Shown: one piece after another, positions 54,945 through 63,759 of the stretch | How positions within the stretch are numbered: position 1 is the stretch's first letter | Layout: each line of letters opens with the position of its first letter | DNA from: Rhizobium lentis | Lineage (GTDB): Bacteria > Pseudomonadota > Alphaproteobacteria > Rhizobiales > Rhizobiaceae | Reading direction: 5' to 3' | Length of the DNA: 64,000 nt | Assembly: GCF_017352135.1 (NCBI RefSeq) | Contig: NZ_CP071454.1 | Coordinates: 62,001 to 126,000, forward strand | Notes under the pieces: model-generated | Told to the model about the DNA's origin: nothing | Databases searched by the model: none | What the model saw: the letters and a program-made list of their open reading frames with translations, nothing else | Program-made: the position numbers and the translations under genes

Positions 54945-56312
54945 ATGAACGGACCAATCCTCGCCGCTGCGACGTTCGCCATCGCCTTTAGCCTTGCCGC
55001 GCCCGATAGCACGCAAGCGGCCGGGGGCGCAAAAGCAGCTTCTGAGATTCTCGGCCGTGTTTCGGCAAGTCGGATCGCCGTCATCTCCGACGGCGATTTC
55101 CTTGCCCAAACCTATGGCACCGCTGAGCTTGCACCGCGAGAAGCAGGCTATCGCGACCTGCTGACTATCATGTCGCAAGCTGAGAACAAGATCGTCACTC
55201 GCTCGATACCGATCTCCAATTCGGTGACCTCGGCGCCAGAAATCCTGGCACTCACCAAAGATGGGAGAACTGCTTTCGTCACGGAAAGGCTGGGGGAGCG
55301 TCCGGAGGGTGGTAAAAGGATCGGCGACCTGCCGCCGGGCCGGCGGCTTTTCGCGGTCGATCTTTCGGACAGCGCCCCACGTCTCTCCGCCACGATCGAG
55401 ATTGAAGCCTTTCCCGAGGCTTTGTCGATCAGCCCTGACGGAGAGAGCATCGCCGTCGTCTCTAACACGCCGGAGGCGAGCTTCGTCCAGATCGTGGCCT
55501 ATCGAAACGGTCGCTTCGGCCACCTCGCTCGTTTCGACCTCGCCGACCTGGGGGTGACGGGACCCGCACCGGCCCCGCGCGGTGGCGTGACCGCGACCAA
55601 CGTCCACTGGCATCCTTCAGGCCGCTTCCTGGCGGTCAACATCAATACCCAAAGCCGTGTCGCCTTCTTCGAGGTCATCGGCGGCGACGACGCGCCCATG
55701 CTGCGTCCCTGGGGGAATGTCGTGAAGGTCGGCGCAGATCCCTTCGTCGGGCGCTTCACGCCGGACGGGCGCCATTATCTAACCGCGAACTGGGGCCGGA
55801 ACTTCGCTGCGACGAACCTGGAGGGCCGCATTCCGCAGACACCGTCGACGATCAGCGTCATCAGGCTCGCCAATCCCGCGGAATCGCATCGACCGGCACG
55901 CCACAACCTTGTCGGCGCCGCTGAGACTGACTTCTCCTCCGAGGGTATAGCCATCAGCCCGGATGGCCGGCTCGTCGCTACCGTCAATATGCGCGGCACC
56001 GCCTTCCCGCCCGGCTCGGCCCGCTTCCACCGCAACGCCAGCGTCACGCTTCTGAGCTTCGACCCGGCAACCGGTGCCATCTCCAAGCGCGCAGACTATT
56101 CCTTCGAGGGAGTCCTGCCGGAGGGCGGTGCATTCGATCGAACAGGAGACCATTTCCTTGTCACTGTTTTTCAGGGCCATGATGGATCCCTGCCTGAGGC
56201 CGGCCCGGGGCTCGAGGTCTTCCGCGTTGAAAAAGGCGACCGGCCGACGCTCAGCCGGCTCGGCCGCGTGCCGCTGCCGCACGGCGCACATCATGTCGAT
56301 CTCGCACCATAG
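54945..56312 (+). CDS. Secreted beta-propeller protein
   Basis: 455-residue exported protein. A signal peptide (about residues 1-25, 'ILAAATFAIAFSLAAPDSTQ') precedes a series of propeller blades recognisable by 'SISPDGESIAVVSNTPE', 'HPSGRFLAVNINTQS', 'FTPDGRHYLTANWG' and 'AISPDGRLVATVNMRG'. It is of the YncE/6-phosphogluconolactonase-like type, but the catalytic role is not evident. AAGGGAG before the ATG at 54945 sets the start. It is probably controlled by the divergent LysR gene. Confidence 0.88.
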   Translation: MNGPILAAATFAIAFSLAAPDSTQAAGGAKAASEILGRVSASRIAVISDGDFLAQTYGTAELAPREAGYRDLLTIMSQAENKIVTRSIPISNSVTSAPEILALTKDGRTAFVTERLGERPEGGKRIGDLPPGRRLFAVDLSDSAPRLSATIEIEAFPEALSISPDGESIAVVSNTPEASFVQIVAYRNGRFGHLARFDLADLGVTGPAPAPRGGVTATNVHWHPSGRFLAVNINTQSRVAFFEVIGGDDAPMLRPWGNVVKVGADPFVGRFTPDGRHYLTANWGRNFAATNLEGRIPQTPSTISVIRLANPAESHRPARHNLVGAAETDFSSEGIAISPDGRLVATVNMRGTAFPPGSARFHRNASVTLLSFDPATGAISKRADYSFEGVLPEGGAFDRTGDHFLVTVFQGHDGSLPEAGPGLEVFRVEKGDRPTLSRLGRVPLPHGAHHVDLAP

Positions 56313-56496
56313 GATGTCTGAAAGTTCAACGTCGGTGACATTCCGGATGCGCTATTCCTAGCAGCCGCGAAGTCGCCTATCCCGAGCTGTCGCAAACATC
56401 AGGCAAAGCGATCGCTTTCCGTCAACAAATCTTGCGACAGCGACGATGAAGGAAAGCTCCCGCGGTATGAAGCGGCCTCAGCTGCTGCCATTTGAA

Positions 56497-57420
56497 CTAC
56501 ACCTCGACGGAAAGCGCCTGCTTTACCGCCAATTCGGCCATGGCAAGGGCCGCCGCCCGGGTCTTGGCGGCGGCGATGAAGCGGCCGTTATGGCAAAAGC
56601 TTGCGCCCTTTATGCCGCAAGCCGCTTCCAGCTCGCCATTCGCAAGTCCGGCCCAGACCGCCGGCAGGTCGGCTCGCAGCTCGAATCCCTCTTGGCCGCG
56701 GCGAATGCCGGTCACGCACCAATCGTTTTCGCGCGGGTGGACGACGAACAGCAGGTGATCGGCGCCGGCCTTGACGATGGCCGGCCGGAAGGGCATTCCC
56801 CTCGGCAATTCCAGAACACGCCCCTGCCCCGCAGCCGCGATCGCCCGATACACGATCGCCTCGGCCCGCAGTTTTGCGGCGCTCTGGGCGATCCCCGCCT
56901 CTACGAAACTGCGAGTTATGCTCAGCGCCGAGTGAAAGGCGCGATCGTCAGCCTCGGGCTCCGCCTCATCGAACACCGGTTTCAGGGTCTCCAGCAGCGC
57001 CGGCAGCGTCAGGCCCGCCAAAGGACCCGAGGGGCTCAGCGCGCCATTGTCGGTCAGGTCGATCGGCAACACGAAACCGGTGTCGAAAGAGGCGTGGAGG
57101 GCCTCGACATGATCTTCGGGAAGACCGGAGGCTGCGAGATATTCCCGGCCGTAATGCTTCCATATCAGACCGAACGAGCTATAGGGCTGGCCATCGTCGC
57201 GCAGCGGCGCGGCGCGCTGGTGATGATCGAATACGCCCGTAGCAGGGTCGTAGGCTCCGCCGACATCATAGATGATCCGGTCCGGGCCTGGCGTAATCCA
57301 TTCCGGCGCCCGGCTGCGGATCAGACGCGCCTGCGGGAAAAGCCGAGTCAGGATGACGCTCGACAGCAATTCGTCGGCATGGAAGCCACCGGAATGGGTG
57401 ACGAGGAAATCGGGGATCAT
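56497..57420 (-). CDS. MYG1/UPF0160 family metal-dependent hydrolase
   Basis: 307-residue protein. 'VTHSGGFHADELLSSVILTR' and 'IIYDVGGAYDPATGVFDHHQ' contain the His and Asp ligands of the DHH-like MYG1 fold. Eukaryotic MYG1 is an exonuclease acting on RNA; the bacterial members are not characterised. The length is normal. No operon partner is evident. Confidence 0.9.
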   Translation of the reverse strand: MIPDFLVTHSGGFHADELLSSVILTRLFPQARLIRSRAPEWITPGPDRIIYDVGGAYDPATGVFDHHQRAAPLRDDGQPYSSFGLIWKHYGREYLAASGLPEDHVEALHASFDTGFVLPIDLTDNGALSPSGPLAGLTLPALLETLKPVFDEAEPEADDRAFHSALSITRSFVEAGIAQSAAKLRAEAIVYRAIAAAGQGRVLELPRGMPFRPAIVKAGADHLLFVVHPRENDWCVTGIRRGQEGFELRADLPAVWAGLANGELEAACGIKGASFCHNGRFIAAAKTRAAALAMAELAVKQALSVEV

Positions 57421-57528
57421 CGGAGCTGTGCGCCTTGTGGTTCGCGGAATGTCCGCTTGGGAGTCGGCACCAGATAACCGTTGCCGGTTCCCATCTCAAC
57501 CCATGCTTTGCATTTCACTCAGCGCCAT

Positions 57529-58098
57529 TCAGCTTTGAGGCAGCGCCGGTTCCGGGCGTCCCGCAACGAGCGCACCGCCGGCGGCCACACCTGCATGAAG
57601 GCAAATCAATCCGATCGCGGCGAGAACATTGATCAGCAGGATGTCAGCCACAACAGATGCCGAAAACGCGCCGTCGCCTGATGGAAGCACCGTGGTTGCG
57701 ACAAAGAGCACGCCCTCATAAGCAACAAAACCGGCAATGAAGGCACCGATGACCGTTGCAGGAACGGCGGTCGCGAGACGAAACATCCCGAGCGCCGCAA
57801 CCAGAGATGCGAATGCAGCGACACCGATCGCCAGACCCCACGCATAGCTGTCCCAGGTCTGGGGATAGCCGAGCACGAGATACCCGACAATCTGGTTGGC
57901 GAGCCATGCCAGCAGGACGGTTGCGACCGCTATCCGCCGAGGGAGCATAACTGCGGACACCGCCGCCAGTGCCACGAAGGGCGTCACGCAGGCAAAAAGA
58001 AGGCTGAGAGCAACACTGGTACCTGAAATGATCACGATCCAGGCGATGGCGAACCCGGGAAGGACGGGGCGCAGAGGAAGCTGATGGCGTTCGAGCAT
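57529..58098 (-). CDS. Hypothetical inner-membrane protein
   Basis: 189-residue protein with about six hydrophobic helices ('FAIAWIVIISGTSVALSLLF' first, 'VADILLINVLAAIGLICLHA' last). It is not recognised; topology and length resemble small transporters or HPP-like proteins. GGAG seven bases before the ATG at 58098 selects the start. It lies 110 bases after the blh gene on the same strand and may be part of that unit. Confidence 0.75.
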   Translation of the reverse strand: MLERHQLPLRPVLPGFAIAWIVIISGTSVALSLLFACVTPFVALAAVSAVMLPRRIAVATVLLAWLANQIVGYLVLGYPQTWDSYAWGLAIGVAAFASLVAALGMFRLATAVPATVIGAFIAGFVAYEGVLFVATTVLPSGDGAFSASVVADILLINVLAAIGLICLHAGVAAGGALVAGRPEPALPQS

Positions 58099-58207
58099 CA
58101 CAAAACTCCATTCGACCGGGGTGCACGCGCGCGCCCCGAAAAATCATACGCCCGTCCGGAAAAAAGGCCAGTGAGGTCGGGATGACGGAATTTACCACCG
58201 GCCTTGT

Positions 58208-59485
58208 CTACAAAGCATCCAGCGGAATTTTAAGATACCGCCGTCCATTTCCCTCCGGCTCGGGCAGCCGCCCGCCGCGGATATTGACCTGCAGCGCATG
58301 CAGCATCAGCTTCGGCTTGGGCAGCGTGCAATCGCGCGCCTGGCGCAGCGCCACGAAGCCGGCCTCGTCGATACCTGCAATGTGCGGGTTGGCGCGCTTC
58401 TGGGCGGCGACCGTGCTTTCCCAGCGCGGGTGACGACCGCCCGGCTGGTAGTCATGGCCGGAAAAGAGCCGTGTCTCGTCCGGCAGCGACAGGATCGCCT
58501 GGATCGAGCGCCAGAGGGCGGTCGCACTACCGCCCGGGAAATCCGTCCGCGCAGTCCCCGAATCCGGCGGGAATACCGTATCGTGCACAAAAGCCGCGTC
58601 GCCGATCAGATAGGTCACCGAGGCCAGCGTATGGCCGGGCGAAAACATCACGCGGGCCGTAAGCCCGCCGATCCCGAAGGCATCGCCATCGGCAAATAGC
58701 CGATCCCATTGCGAGCCGTCGGCTGCGAGCGCCGGCCAGTTGTAGATCTCCTTCCAGAGGGCCTGCACCTCGGTGACGTGGGCTCCGATCGCCGTCGGCG
58801 CGCCGGTCTTTCCCTTCAGATAATGGGCGGCGGAGAAATGATCGGCATGCGGATGCGTGTCGAGGATCCACTCGACCGTCAGCCGCTCGCTCTCAATATG
58901 CGCGAGGATTGCGTCGGCGCTCTTTGTCGCCGTCGAGCCCGACGTCTCGTCGAAATCGAGCACCGGATCGACTATGGCACTGCGTTTGGTCAGCGGGTCG
59001 GAAACGACATATTGCACGCTGCAGGTGCGGGGCTCGAAGAAAGCCTTCACCTCAGGAATTTGGCTTGCCGCCCTTTCCAGCCAGCGGCCCGCACCGCCAA
59101 GATCGAAGCCGAGGCCCCTGCCGAAGCTCTCGACATCGGCCGACTGCATCCGCCCGTCGAGCACCTCACCCAGCGCATAGAGCGTCAGTGCCCGCGTGCC
59201 GCTCTTGCAATGGGCGACGACCGGCCCGTTTGCATCGGCCATCGCCGCCTGGAAAGCACGGATATCGGCCTCGGTGATCTCGCTCCCCTTCACCGGCACG
59301 AAACTGTAGGAAAGCCCGGCGGCAGCGGCCGAAGCCTTTTCCGCCGCATTGCCGGGTTGCCCCGGCTCTTCGCCATCCGGCCGGGCATTGATGACGCCGG
59401 CAAAGCCCTGCTCTGCGAAAGCGGCAAAACCGGCGGCAGCGGGCTGGCCCGCCACCGATAGTCGCTCATTGACCCTCACGGACAT
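58208..59485 (-). CDS. blh: Bifunctional sulfur transferase/persulfide dioxygenase (Blh type)
   Basis: 425-residue fusion. The N-terminal 110 residues are a DUF442/TIGR01244 rhodanese-phosphatase-like domain with the active Cys in 'VVAHCKSGTRALTLYALG'. The C-terminal 290 residues are a metallo-beta-lactamase fold of the ETHE1 kind: 'THPHADHFSAAHYLK' and 'SPGHTLASVTYLI' hold the iron ligands. Blh proteins of Agrobacterium, Rhizobium and Xylella detoxify sulfide/persulfide and are usually controlled by BigR; no bigR lies here. GGAGG eight bases before the ATG sets the start. DsrE lies upstream on the same strand. Confidence 0.9.
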   Translation of the reverse strand: MSVRVNERLSVAGQPAAAGFAAFAEQGFAGVINARPDGEEPGQPGNAAEKASAAAAGLSYSFVPVKGSEITEADIRAFQAAMADANGPVVAHCKSGTRALTLYALGEVLDGRMQSADVESFGRGLGFDLGGAGRWLERAASQIPEVKAFFEPRTCSVQYVVSDPLTKRSAIVDPVLDFDETSGSTATKSADAILAHIESERLTVEWILDTHPHADHFSAAHYLKGKTGAPTAIGAHVTEVQALWKEIYNWPALAADGSQWDRLFADGDAFGIGGLTARVMFSPGHTLASVTYLIGDAAFVHDTVFPPDSGTARTDFPGGSATALWRSIQAILSLPDETRLFSGHDYQPGGRHPRWESTVAAQKRANPHIAGIDEAGFVALRQARDCTLPKPKLMLHALQVNIRGGRLPEPEGNGRRYLKIPLDAL

Positions 59486-59526
59486 CATCGAAGCCTCCGC
59501 GCTGCCCCGATCATGCAGCATTGCAT

Positions 59527-59554
59527 GTATATCGATACAATCTCACAAGTATAT
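59527..59554. promoter_or_regulatory. Paired GTATAT upstream of blh
   Basis: GTATAT occurs at 59527-59532 and 59549-59554, 22 bases apart, in an AT-rich gap of 116 bases between dsrE and blh. It could be the blh promoter or a regulator site. The partner regulator is unknown. Confidence 0.3.
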
Positions 59555-59601
59555 TGCCGAGCGCAAGAATAGACGCGTCTCTATCGCACTCGCCCGGCTC
59601 C

Positions 59602-59970
59602 TCAAAACGACAGCGTTGCCGCTCCTTGCTTGATCTCGGCGTGCATGGCGCTGGCGCCGACGATGACGACGCCGTCGAGCATGTCTTCCTGCGTGTAACC
59701 ACGCGAGGTCACGCAGGGCGGGCAAGCCCAGATCGTGCCGCCGCGCTGCTGGAAACTTTCGATCAGGCTCGACAGCGGGTCGAGCGGCGGCACATGCGTC
59801 ATGCGCTGGCCGCCCTTGCGCACCAGGTCGATCCCGGTACTCGTGAGGAACACGGAGACCTTCAGCCCGGCGGTGATGCCGCCATTGGCAATGGTGAAGG
59901 CGACGGAGGACAGTTCGGATTCGATGCCCTTGGTGATGAGCACGACCAGTTTGTCGCTTGGCGTTTGCAT
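59602..59970 (-). CDS. DsrE-family sulfur relay-like protein
   Basis: 122-residue protein. 'KLVVLITKGIESELSSVAFT' starts the DsrE/DsrF fold and 'IWACPPCVTSRGYTQEDMLD' contains the conserved Cys region (CPPC). DsrE-like proteins carry persulfide or bind sulfur groups. GGGAGAA precedes the ATG at 59970. Its position before blh strongly suggests a common role in sulfide/persulfide handling. Confidence 0.88.
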   Translation of the reverse strand: MQTPSDKLVVLITKGIESELSSVAFTIANGGITAGLKVSVFLTSTGIDLVRKGGQRMTHVPPLDPLSSLIESFQQRGGTIWACPPCVTSRGYTQEDMLDGVVIVGASAMHAEIKQGAATLSF

Positions 59971-60072
59971 AGTATTCTCCCAGTGAGTTGACATTTCATC
60001 CCAGGCGAAGCTGTCCGCTTGGCGTGAACGAACCCAGGATAGGAGGATGCGCGGGGCGCGTATTTGGCCGGA

Positions 60073-61068
60073 ATGCTCGAAGCCTTGCCCGAAAATCCAG
60101 ACGCTCGGGGTGTCGCGCGCGACGACGTGCTTTCAGCGCTGCTCTCGAGCATCCGCCTTTCCGGCTCGTTGCAATTCTGCTTCATGCCGACAGGCGACTG
60201 GCAGACGGATGCGGCGCCAACATTGGCAGCCCTTTCGGCCAAGGCCGCCGGCACCATGCCCTTTCACATCGTCGTGGCCGGAAGCTGCTGGCTGAAAGCA
60301 GAAGGCGAAGAGACCGCTCTGGAGGCCGGCGACGTGCTGGTCTTTCCCTTCGCTACCGGCCATCAGCTTGGCGCGGGCAAAGACGGCATGCTGGTGCTGC
60401 CGACCCGCGACCTGCCCCAAAAGCCGTGGCGCGAGATTCCGGTGCTGCGCTATGGTGAGGCGGCACATGGGGTACGGCTGCTCTGCGGCTATCTGCAGTG
60501 GGACGGCTTGAGCTTCGGTCCTTTGCGCCAGGCACTGCCGAAGCTCATCCATGTGAGAACTCGTACCGCCAATGACGGCGATTGGCTGCGCGCCACCATC
60601 TGCCAGATGGTCGAGGAGGTCGACCGGCCGCGCGCCGGCGGCGTCTCCATGCTGCCGCGGCTGACGGAGATCATCTTCATCGAGATCCTGCGCCACCAGA
60701 TCAGCAGAGCCGCGCCCCAGGCAACAGGCTGGCTCGCCGCGCTTGCCGACCCCGCCCTGTCGCGCTGTCTTTCCCTTATCCACGGCGATCCCGGCCGCGA
60801 CTGGTCGCTGGAGCTGTTGGCGGCGGCAGCCAACCTCTCGCGCAGCGCGTTCGCCGACCGCTTCCAGGCCGTCCTCGCGACCTCGCCCATCCGCTATGTC
60901 AGGGATTGGCGTCTCACCCTCGCCAGCATGGCGCTCGCCACCACGGCCCGGCCGATTGCGTCCATCGCCTACGACGCCGGCTACGCCACCGAAGCCGCTT
61001 TCAATCGCGCCTTCTCCCGCGCCTTTGCCACTCCGCCAGCGGCATGGCGAGCGATGGCACGAGGCTGA
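60073..61068 (+). CDS. AraC family regulator with cupin sensor
   Basis: 331-residue regulator. The N-terminal half is a cupin_6-like effector domain ('FHIVVAGSCWLKAEGEETAL', 'EAGDVLVFPFATGHQLG'), the C-terminal 100 residues are an AraC double HTH ('SLELLAAAANLSRSAFADRF', 'PIASIAYDAGYATEAAFNRA'). It is divergent from DsrE-Blh and is the obvious candidate regulator. A TTG at 60064 is an alternative start; no ribosome site is clear. Confidence 0.9.
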   Translation: MLEALPENPDARGVARDDVLSALLSSIRLSGSLQFCFMPTGDWQTDAAPTLAALSAKAAGTMPFHIVVAGSCWLKAEGEETALEAGDVLVFPFATGHQLGAGKDGMLVLPTRDLPQKPWREIPVLRYGEAAHGVRLLCGYLQWDGLSFGPLRQALPKLIHVRTRTANDGDWLRATICQMVEEVDRPRAGGVSMLPRLTEIIFIEILRHQISRAAPQATGWLAALADPALSRCLSLIHGDPGRDWSLELLAAAANLSRSAFADRFQAVLATSPIRYVRDWRLTLASMALATTARPIASIAYDAGYATEAAFNRAFSRAFATPPAAWRAMARG

Positions 61069-61160
61069 GCAATCGGGTCAACATGATGGTCAGTGCGATT
61101 GCCGCCCGGGCTGGCTTCGCCATGATCGCGAGACGGCACCGCGCGCCTGCAGCCGGCCAG

Positions 61161-61190
61161 CAAAAAGCCCCGCCTATCATGGGCGGGGCT
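61161..61190 (-). terminator. Intrinsic terminator, minus strand
   Basis: AGCCCCGCC (61166-61174) pairs with GGCGGGGCT (61182-61190), and on the minus strand the stem is followed by TTTTT (complement of 61162-61166). It lies about 115 bases past the stop of the Pro-rich periplasmic gene and also ends the convergent AraC region. Confidence 0.8.
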
Positions 61191-61304
61191 GTTCATGCTG
61201 AAAATCGGTCGGCATTAAGTCCTGGGAGGAATCAATGATTGCCTTCTTCCACCCGAAGCTGGTGCAGACCTTGCGCGATCAACATGCTTTGACGGACACT
61301 CAAG

Positions 61305-61739
61305 TCAATCCTGCCCCTGCAGGCGATCGATCACCTGGAGCAGCAGCTCGGCGCATGCCTTCATCGGTTCATCCTCGGCACATTTCAGGTCGATCCGGGT
61401 GTTTCCATCGTCGATCTCGAAATGGGCGGCCTTGGACGGCGGCGGCATGCGATGACCGCGGAAGCCGTGAAAGCCCATATCGCCTCTCGAACCATGCCAC
61501 CGGTAATCGGGGCGGTCTCTGGACGGCTCATCCGGCCCGCCGCGCATCACCCTCTCGTCATCAGGCGCAGGTGATGACTCCGGCTCGGTCGCGGCGGGCG
61601 GTGCCGCGGCGGGTGGCGGCGCGGCGGGTGCAGGTGCAGCGGGCGGAGGCGCAGCGGGTGGTGGCGTGGGCGGCTGTTGGGCGAAGGCGGTGCCGGCCAA
61701 TGCGGCAAGGGCAAGACCTGATAGCAGCAGTCTTTGCAT
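61305..61739 (-). CDS. Pro/Ala-rich periplasmic protein
   Basis: 144-residue exported protein. A signal peptide ends near 'GTAFAQQ', followed by a Pro/Ala repeat segment of about 40 residues (PPPAAPPPAAPAPAA type) and a small folded C-terminal part ('HFEIDDGNTRIDLKCAEDEP') with two cysteines. AAAGGAA before the ATG at 61739 sets the start. The C-terminal part resembles rhizobial small periplasmic proteins of unknown role; the Pro-rich region may span part of the periplasm. Confidence 0.75.
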   Translation of the reverse strand: MQRLLLSGLALAALAGTAFAQQPPTPPPAAPPPAAPAPAAPPPAAAPPAATEPESSPAPDDERVMRGGPDEPSRDRPDYRWHGSRGDMGFHGFRGHRMPPPSKAAHFEIDDGNTRIDLKCAEDEPMKACAELLLQVIDRLQGQD

Positions 61740-62053
61740 GGCAACATTCCTTTCAGAGACGAGACGCATGTCTTTAAACACTGCGGCGCGGCTTTGGTTC
61801 ACGCCCATCGGAGCTTGTGATCGAAATATGCAGCGCGGCACGACGCCCGCCTGCCAAAAGCCAGTCCGGCGGGAGGAGACGCCGCCGCGCCGGCCATTTC
61901 GGCATCCCGGACAAAAGGCTGACAAAGCTTCGCACCCTCGAAGGCGTCGCCACTTCTTTCGCCTCGCCTCTGCCTTGTTGGGCGACTATGCTCGACGTCG
62001 ATTCGCTGTCCGCAACGAGGGCGTGCGGGAACGAAAGATCAAAGGAGAGTGCG
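61740..62053. other. Gap before the FtsZ gene
   Basis: 314 bases between the divergent Pro-rich protein gene and the FtsZ gene. Both promoters should be here. An open frame runs in from upstream but has no protein-like signature. AAAGGAG near 62041 is the FtsZ ribosome site. Confidence 0.5.
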
Positions 62054-63076
62054 ATGACGGACGCCAAGAGCGGCATTACCGGGCTGCGGCCGCAAATCAC
62101 CGTTGTCGGCGTCGGCGGCGGCGGCGGCAATGCGATCAACAATATGATCGCGGAAAAGCTCGCAGGCGTCGAATTCGTCGCCGCGAATACCGACGCCCAG
62201 GTGCTGGCCACGTCCAAGGCGTCGCGCCGCATCCAGCTGGGCGCGAATGTGACCGAGGGATTGGGCGCCGGTTCGCTGCCTGAGGTCGGCCATGCGGCCG
62301 CCGAAGAGTCGATCGACGAAATCATGGATCACCTTTCCGGATCACACATGTGCTTCGTCACTGCCGGCATGGGCGGCGGAACGGGCACAGGGGCGGCGCC
62401 CGTCATCGCGCGCGCCGCACGCGCGGCCGGCATCCTGACGGTCGGCGTCGTCACCAAGCCCTTCACCTTCGAGGGCAACCGCCGCATGCGAACAGCGGAA
62501 ATCGGCATTGAGGCGCTTCGCCAGGCGGCCGATACGGTCATCGTCATTCCCAACCAAAATCTCTTCCGCATTGCCGATGCGAAAACCACCTTCGCCGATG
62601 CCTTCATGACCGCCGACCGTGTGCTCTATGCCGGCGTTGGCTGCATTACCGACCTGATCGTCAAGGAAGGCCTGATCAACCTCGACTTCGCCGACGTCAA
62701 ATCGGTCATGCGCGGCATGGGCCGGGCAATGATGGGGACTGGTGAAGCCGCCGGCGAAAGCCGGGCGATGAAGGCGGCCGAAGCAGCGATCGCCAACCCG
62801 CTTCTCGACGATATCTCGATGAAGGGCGCCAGGGGCGTGCTGGTCTCGATTTCGGGCGGCTCCGACATGACGCTGTTCGAAGTGGACGAGGCGGCAAGCC
62901 GGATCCGCGACGAAGTGCAGGACGACGCCGATATCGTCGTCGGCGCGATCTTCGACCGCAGCCTCGACGGCAAGTTCCGCGTTTCGGTCGTGGCGACCGG
63001 CCTGGAAGGGAGCCCCGTTCCCGCATCCGCTCCTCATGCAACCGCAGAACAGGTCCAGACGCGTACGCTGCAGTAA
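62054..63076 (+). CDS. ftsZ2: Short second cell-division protein FtsZ
   Basis: 340-residue GTPase of the FtsZ/tubulin family. '[15 protein letters not shown]', the tubulin signature '[16 protein letters not shown]', 'NTDAQVL' and the T7-loop area '[12 protein letters not shown]' are intact. The protein ends about 20 residues after the conserved core and lacks the long linker and the C-terminal peptide that binds FtsA/ZipA in full FtsZ. This matches the truncated FtsZ2 known in Sinorhizobium. It is not next to ftsQ/ftsA, again unlike the main copy. Confidence 0.93.
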   Translation: MTDAKSGITGLRPQITVVGVGGGGGNAINNMIAEKLAGVEFVAANTDAQVLATSKASRRIQLGANVTEGLGAGSLPEVGHAAAEESIDEIMDHLSGSHMCFVTAGMGGGTGTGAAPVIARAARAAGILTVGVVTKPFTFEGNRRMRTAEIGIEALRQAADTVIVIPNQNLFRIADAKTTFADAFMTADRVLYAGVGCITDLIVKEGLINLDFADVKSVMRGMGRAMMGTGEAAGESRAMKAAEAAIANPLLDDISMKGARGVLVSISGGSDMTLFEVDEAASRIRDEVQDDADIVVGAIFDRSLDGKFRVSVVATGLEGSPVPASAPHATAEQVQTRTLQ

Positions 63077-63092
63077 ACTGCCAACAGCTATA

Positions 63093-63116
63093 CCGGCCAG
63101 TCACGGCACTGGCCGG
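63093..63116 (+). terminator. Hairpin after ftsZ2
   Basis: CCGGCCAGT (63093-63101) and ACTGGCCGG (63108-63116) form a perfect nine-pair stem, 16 bases after the stop codon. No T run follows, so it may be a weak or factor-assisted terminator. Confidence 0.5.
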
Positions 63117-63194
63117 ATAGATCCCGCCCGCCAAACGCAAAGATGCCCCATCAAAGCTTACGAGAGAGCCTCGCCGGAATCTGAGAATACGAAA

Positions 63195-63605
63195 TTGAAA
63201 AACCTAATTATAATTATCATACTCTCAGCAACGGTTCCCCTTTCGAGCTGCACGACCACCTCCGACGTTCTCCGGCGGCAGTCACTGTCGATCACCGTGC
63301 GCAGCGGCGTGAGAACGCTGGTAGCCAAGAACTGGCATATCGACGACGACTGCCGCCACATCGATTACCCCGCCATGGATATCGTCGAGCGACCCAAGCA
63401 CGGCCGCCTCGAAATCGTCCACGAACCGCTCTTCCCCAAGCTCGACGGACAAGCCTCGAAATGCGAAACCATCAAGGTCAATGGCGTCGTCGGCTATTAT
63501 ACGGCCAACCCCGGCTACACTGGCAGCGACCAGCTCGTCATCCGCTCCCCCTATGAAGAAGGGAAAATCGAAGAAGGCGCGTTGAGCGTGAAGGTGGTCA
63601 AGTGA
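63195..63605 (+). CDS. Small lipoprotein
   Basis: 136 residues from TTG at 63195. 'KNLIIIIILSATVPLSSC' is a lipoprotein signal with the lipobox Cys at residue 19. The mature part ('CRHIDYPAMDIVERPKHGRL', 'VGYYTANPGYTGSDQLVIRS') has beta-strand patterns and resembles small rhizobial lipoproteins. The TTG start is inferred because the signal begins there and no ATG is available; the longer open frame upstream overlaps the ftsZ2 end. Confidence 0.7.
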   Translation: MKNLIIIIILSATVPLSSCTTTSDVLRRQSLSITVRSGVRTLVAKNWHIDDDCRHIDYPAMDIVERPKHGRLEIVHEPLFPKLDGQASKCETIKVNGVVGYYTANPGYTGSDQLVIRSPYEEGKIEEGALSVKVVK

Positions 63606-63759
63606 GCGCCTCTGCCCGACGCCGGCTGTCGAACAGCCTCGGTGCCAAGCAGCAACTCTTCTAGACGGCCCCCAGGCTGCAGCGCATCGTTATTCCGGCG
63701 GTTCTGGAAACTTCGCGTGGGAGATTCGTCGGGATTGACAATGACGAGCGCCAAACGTT

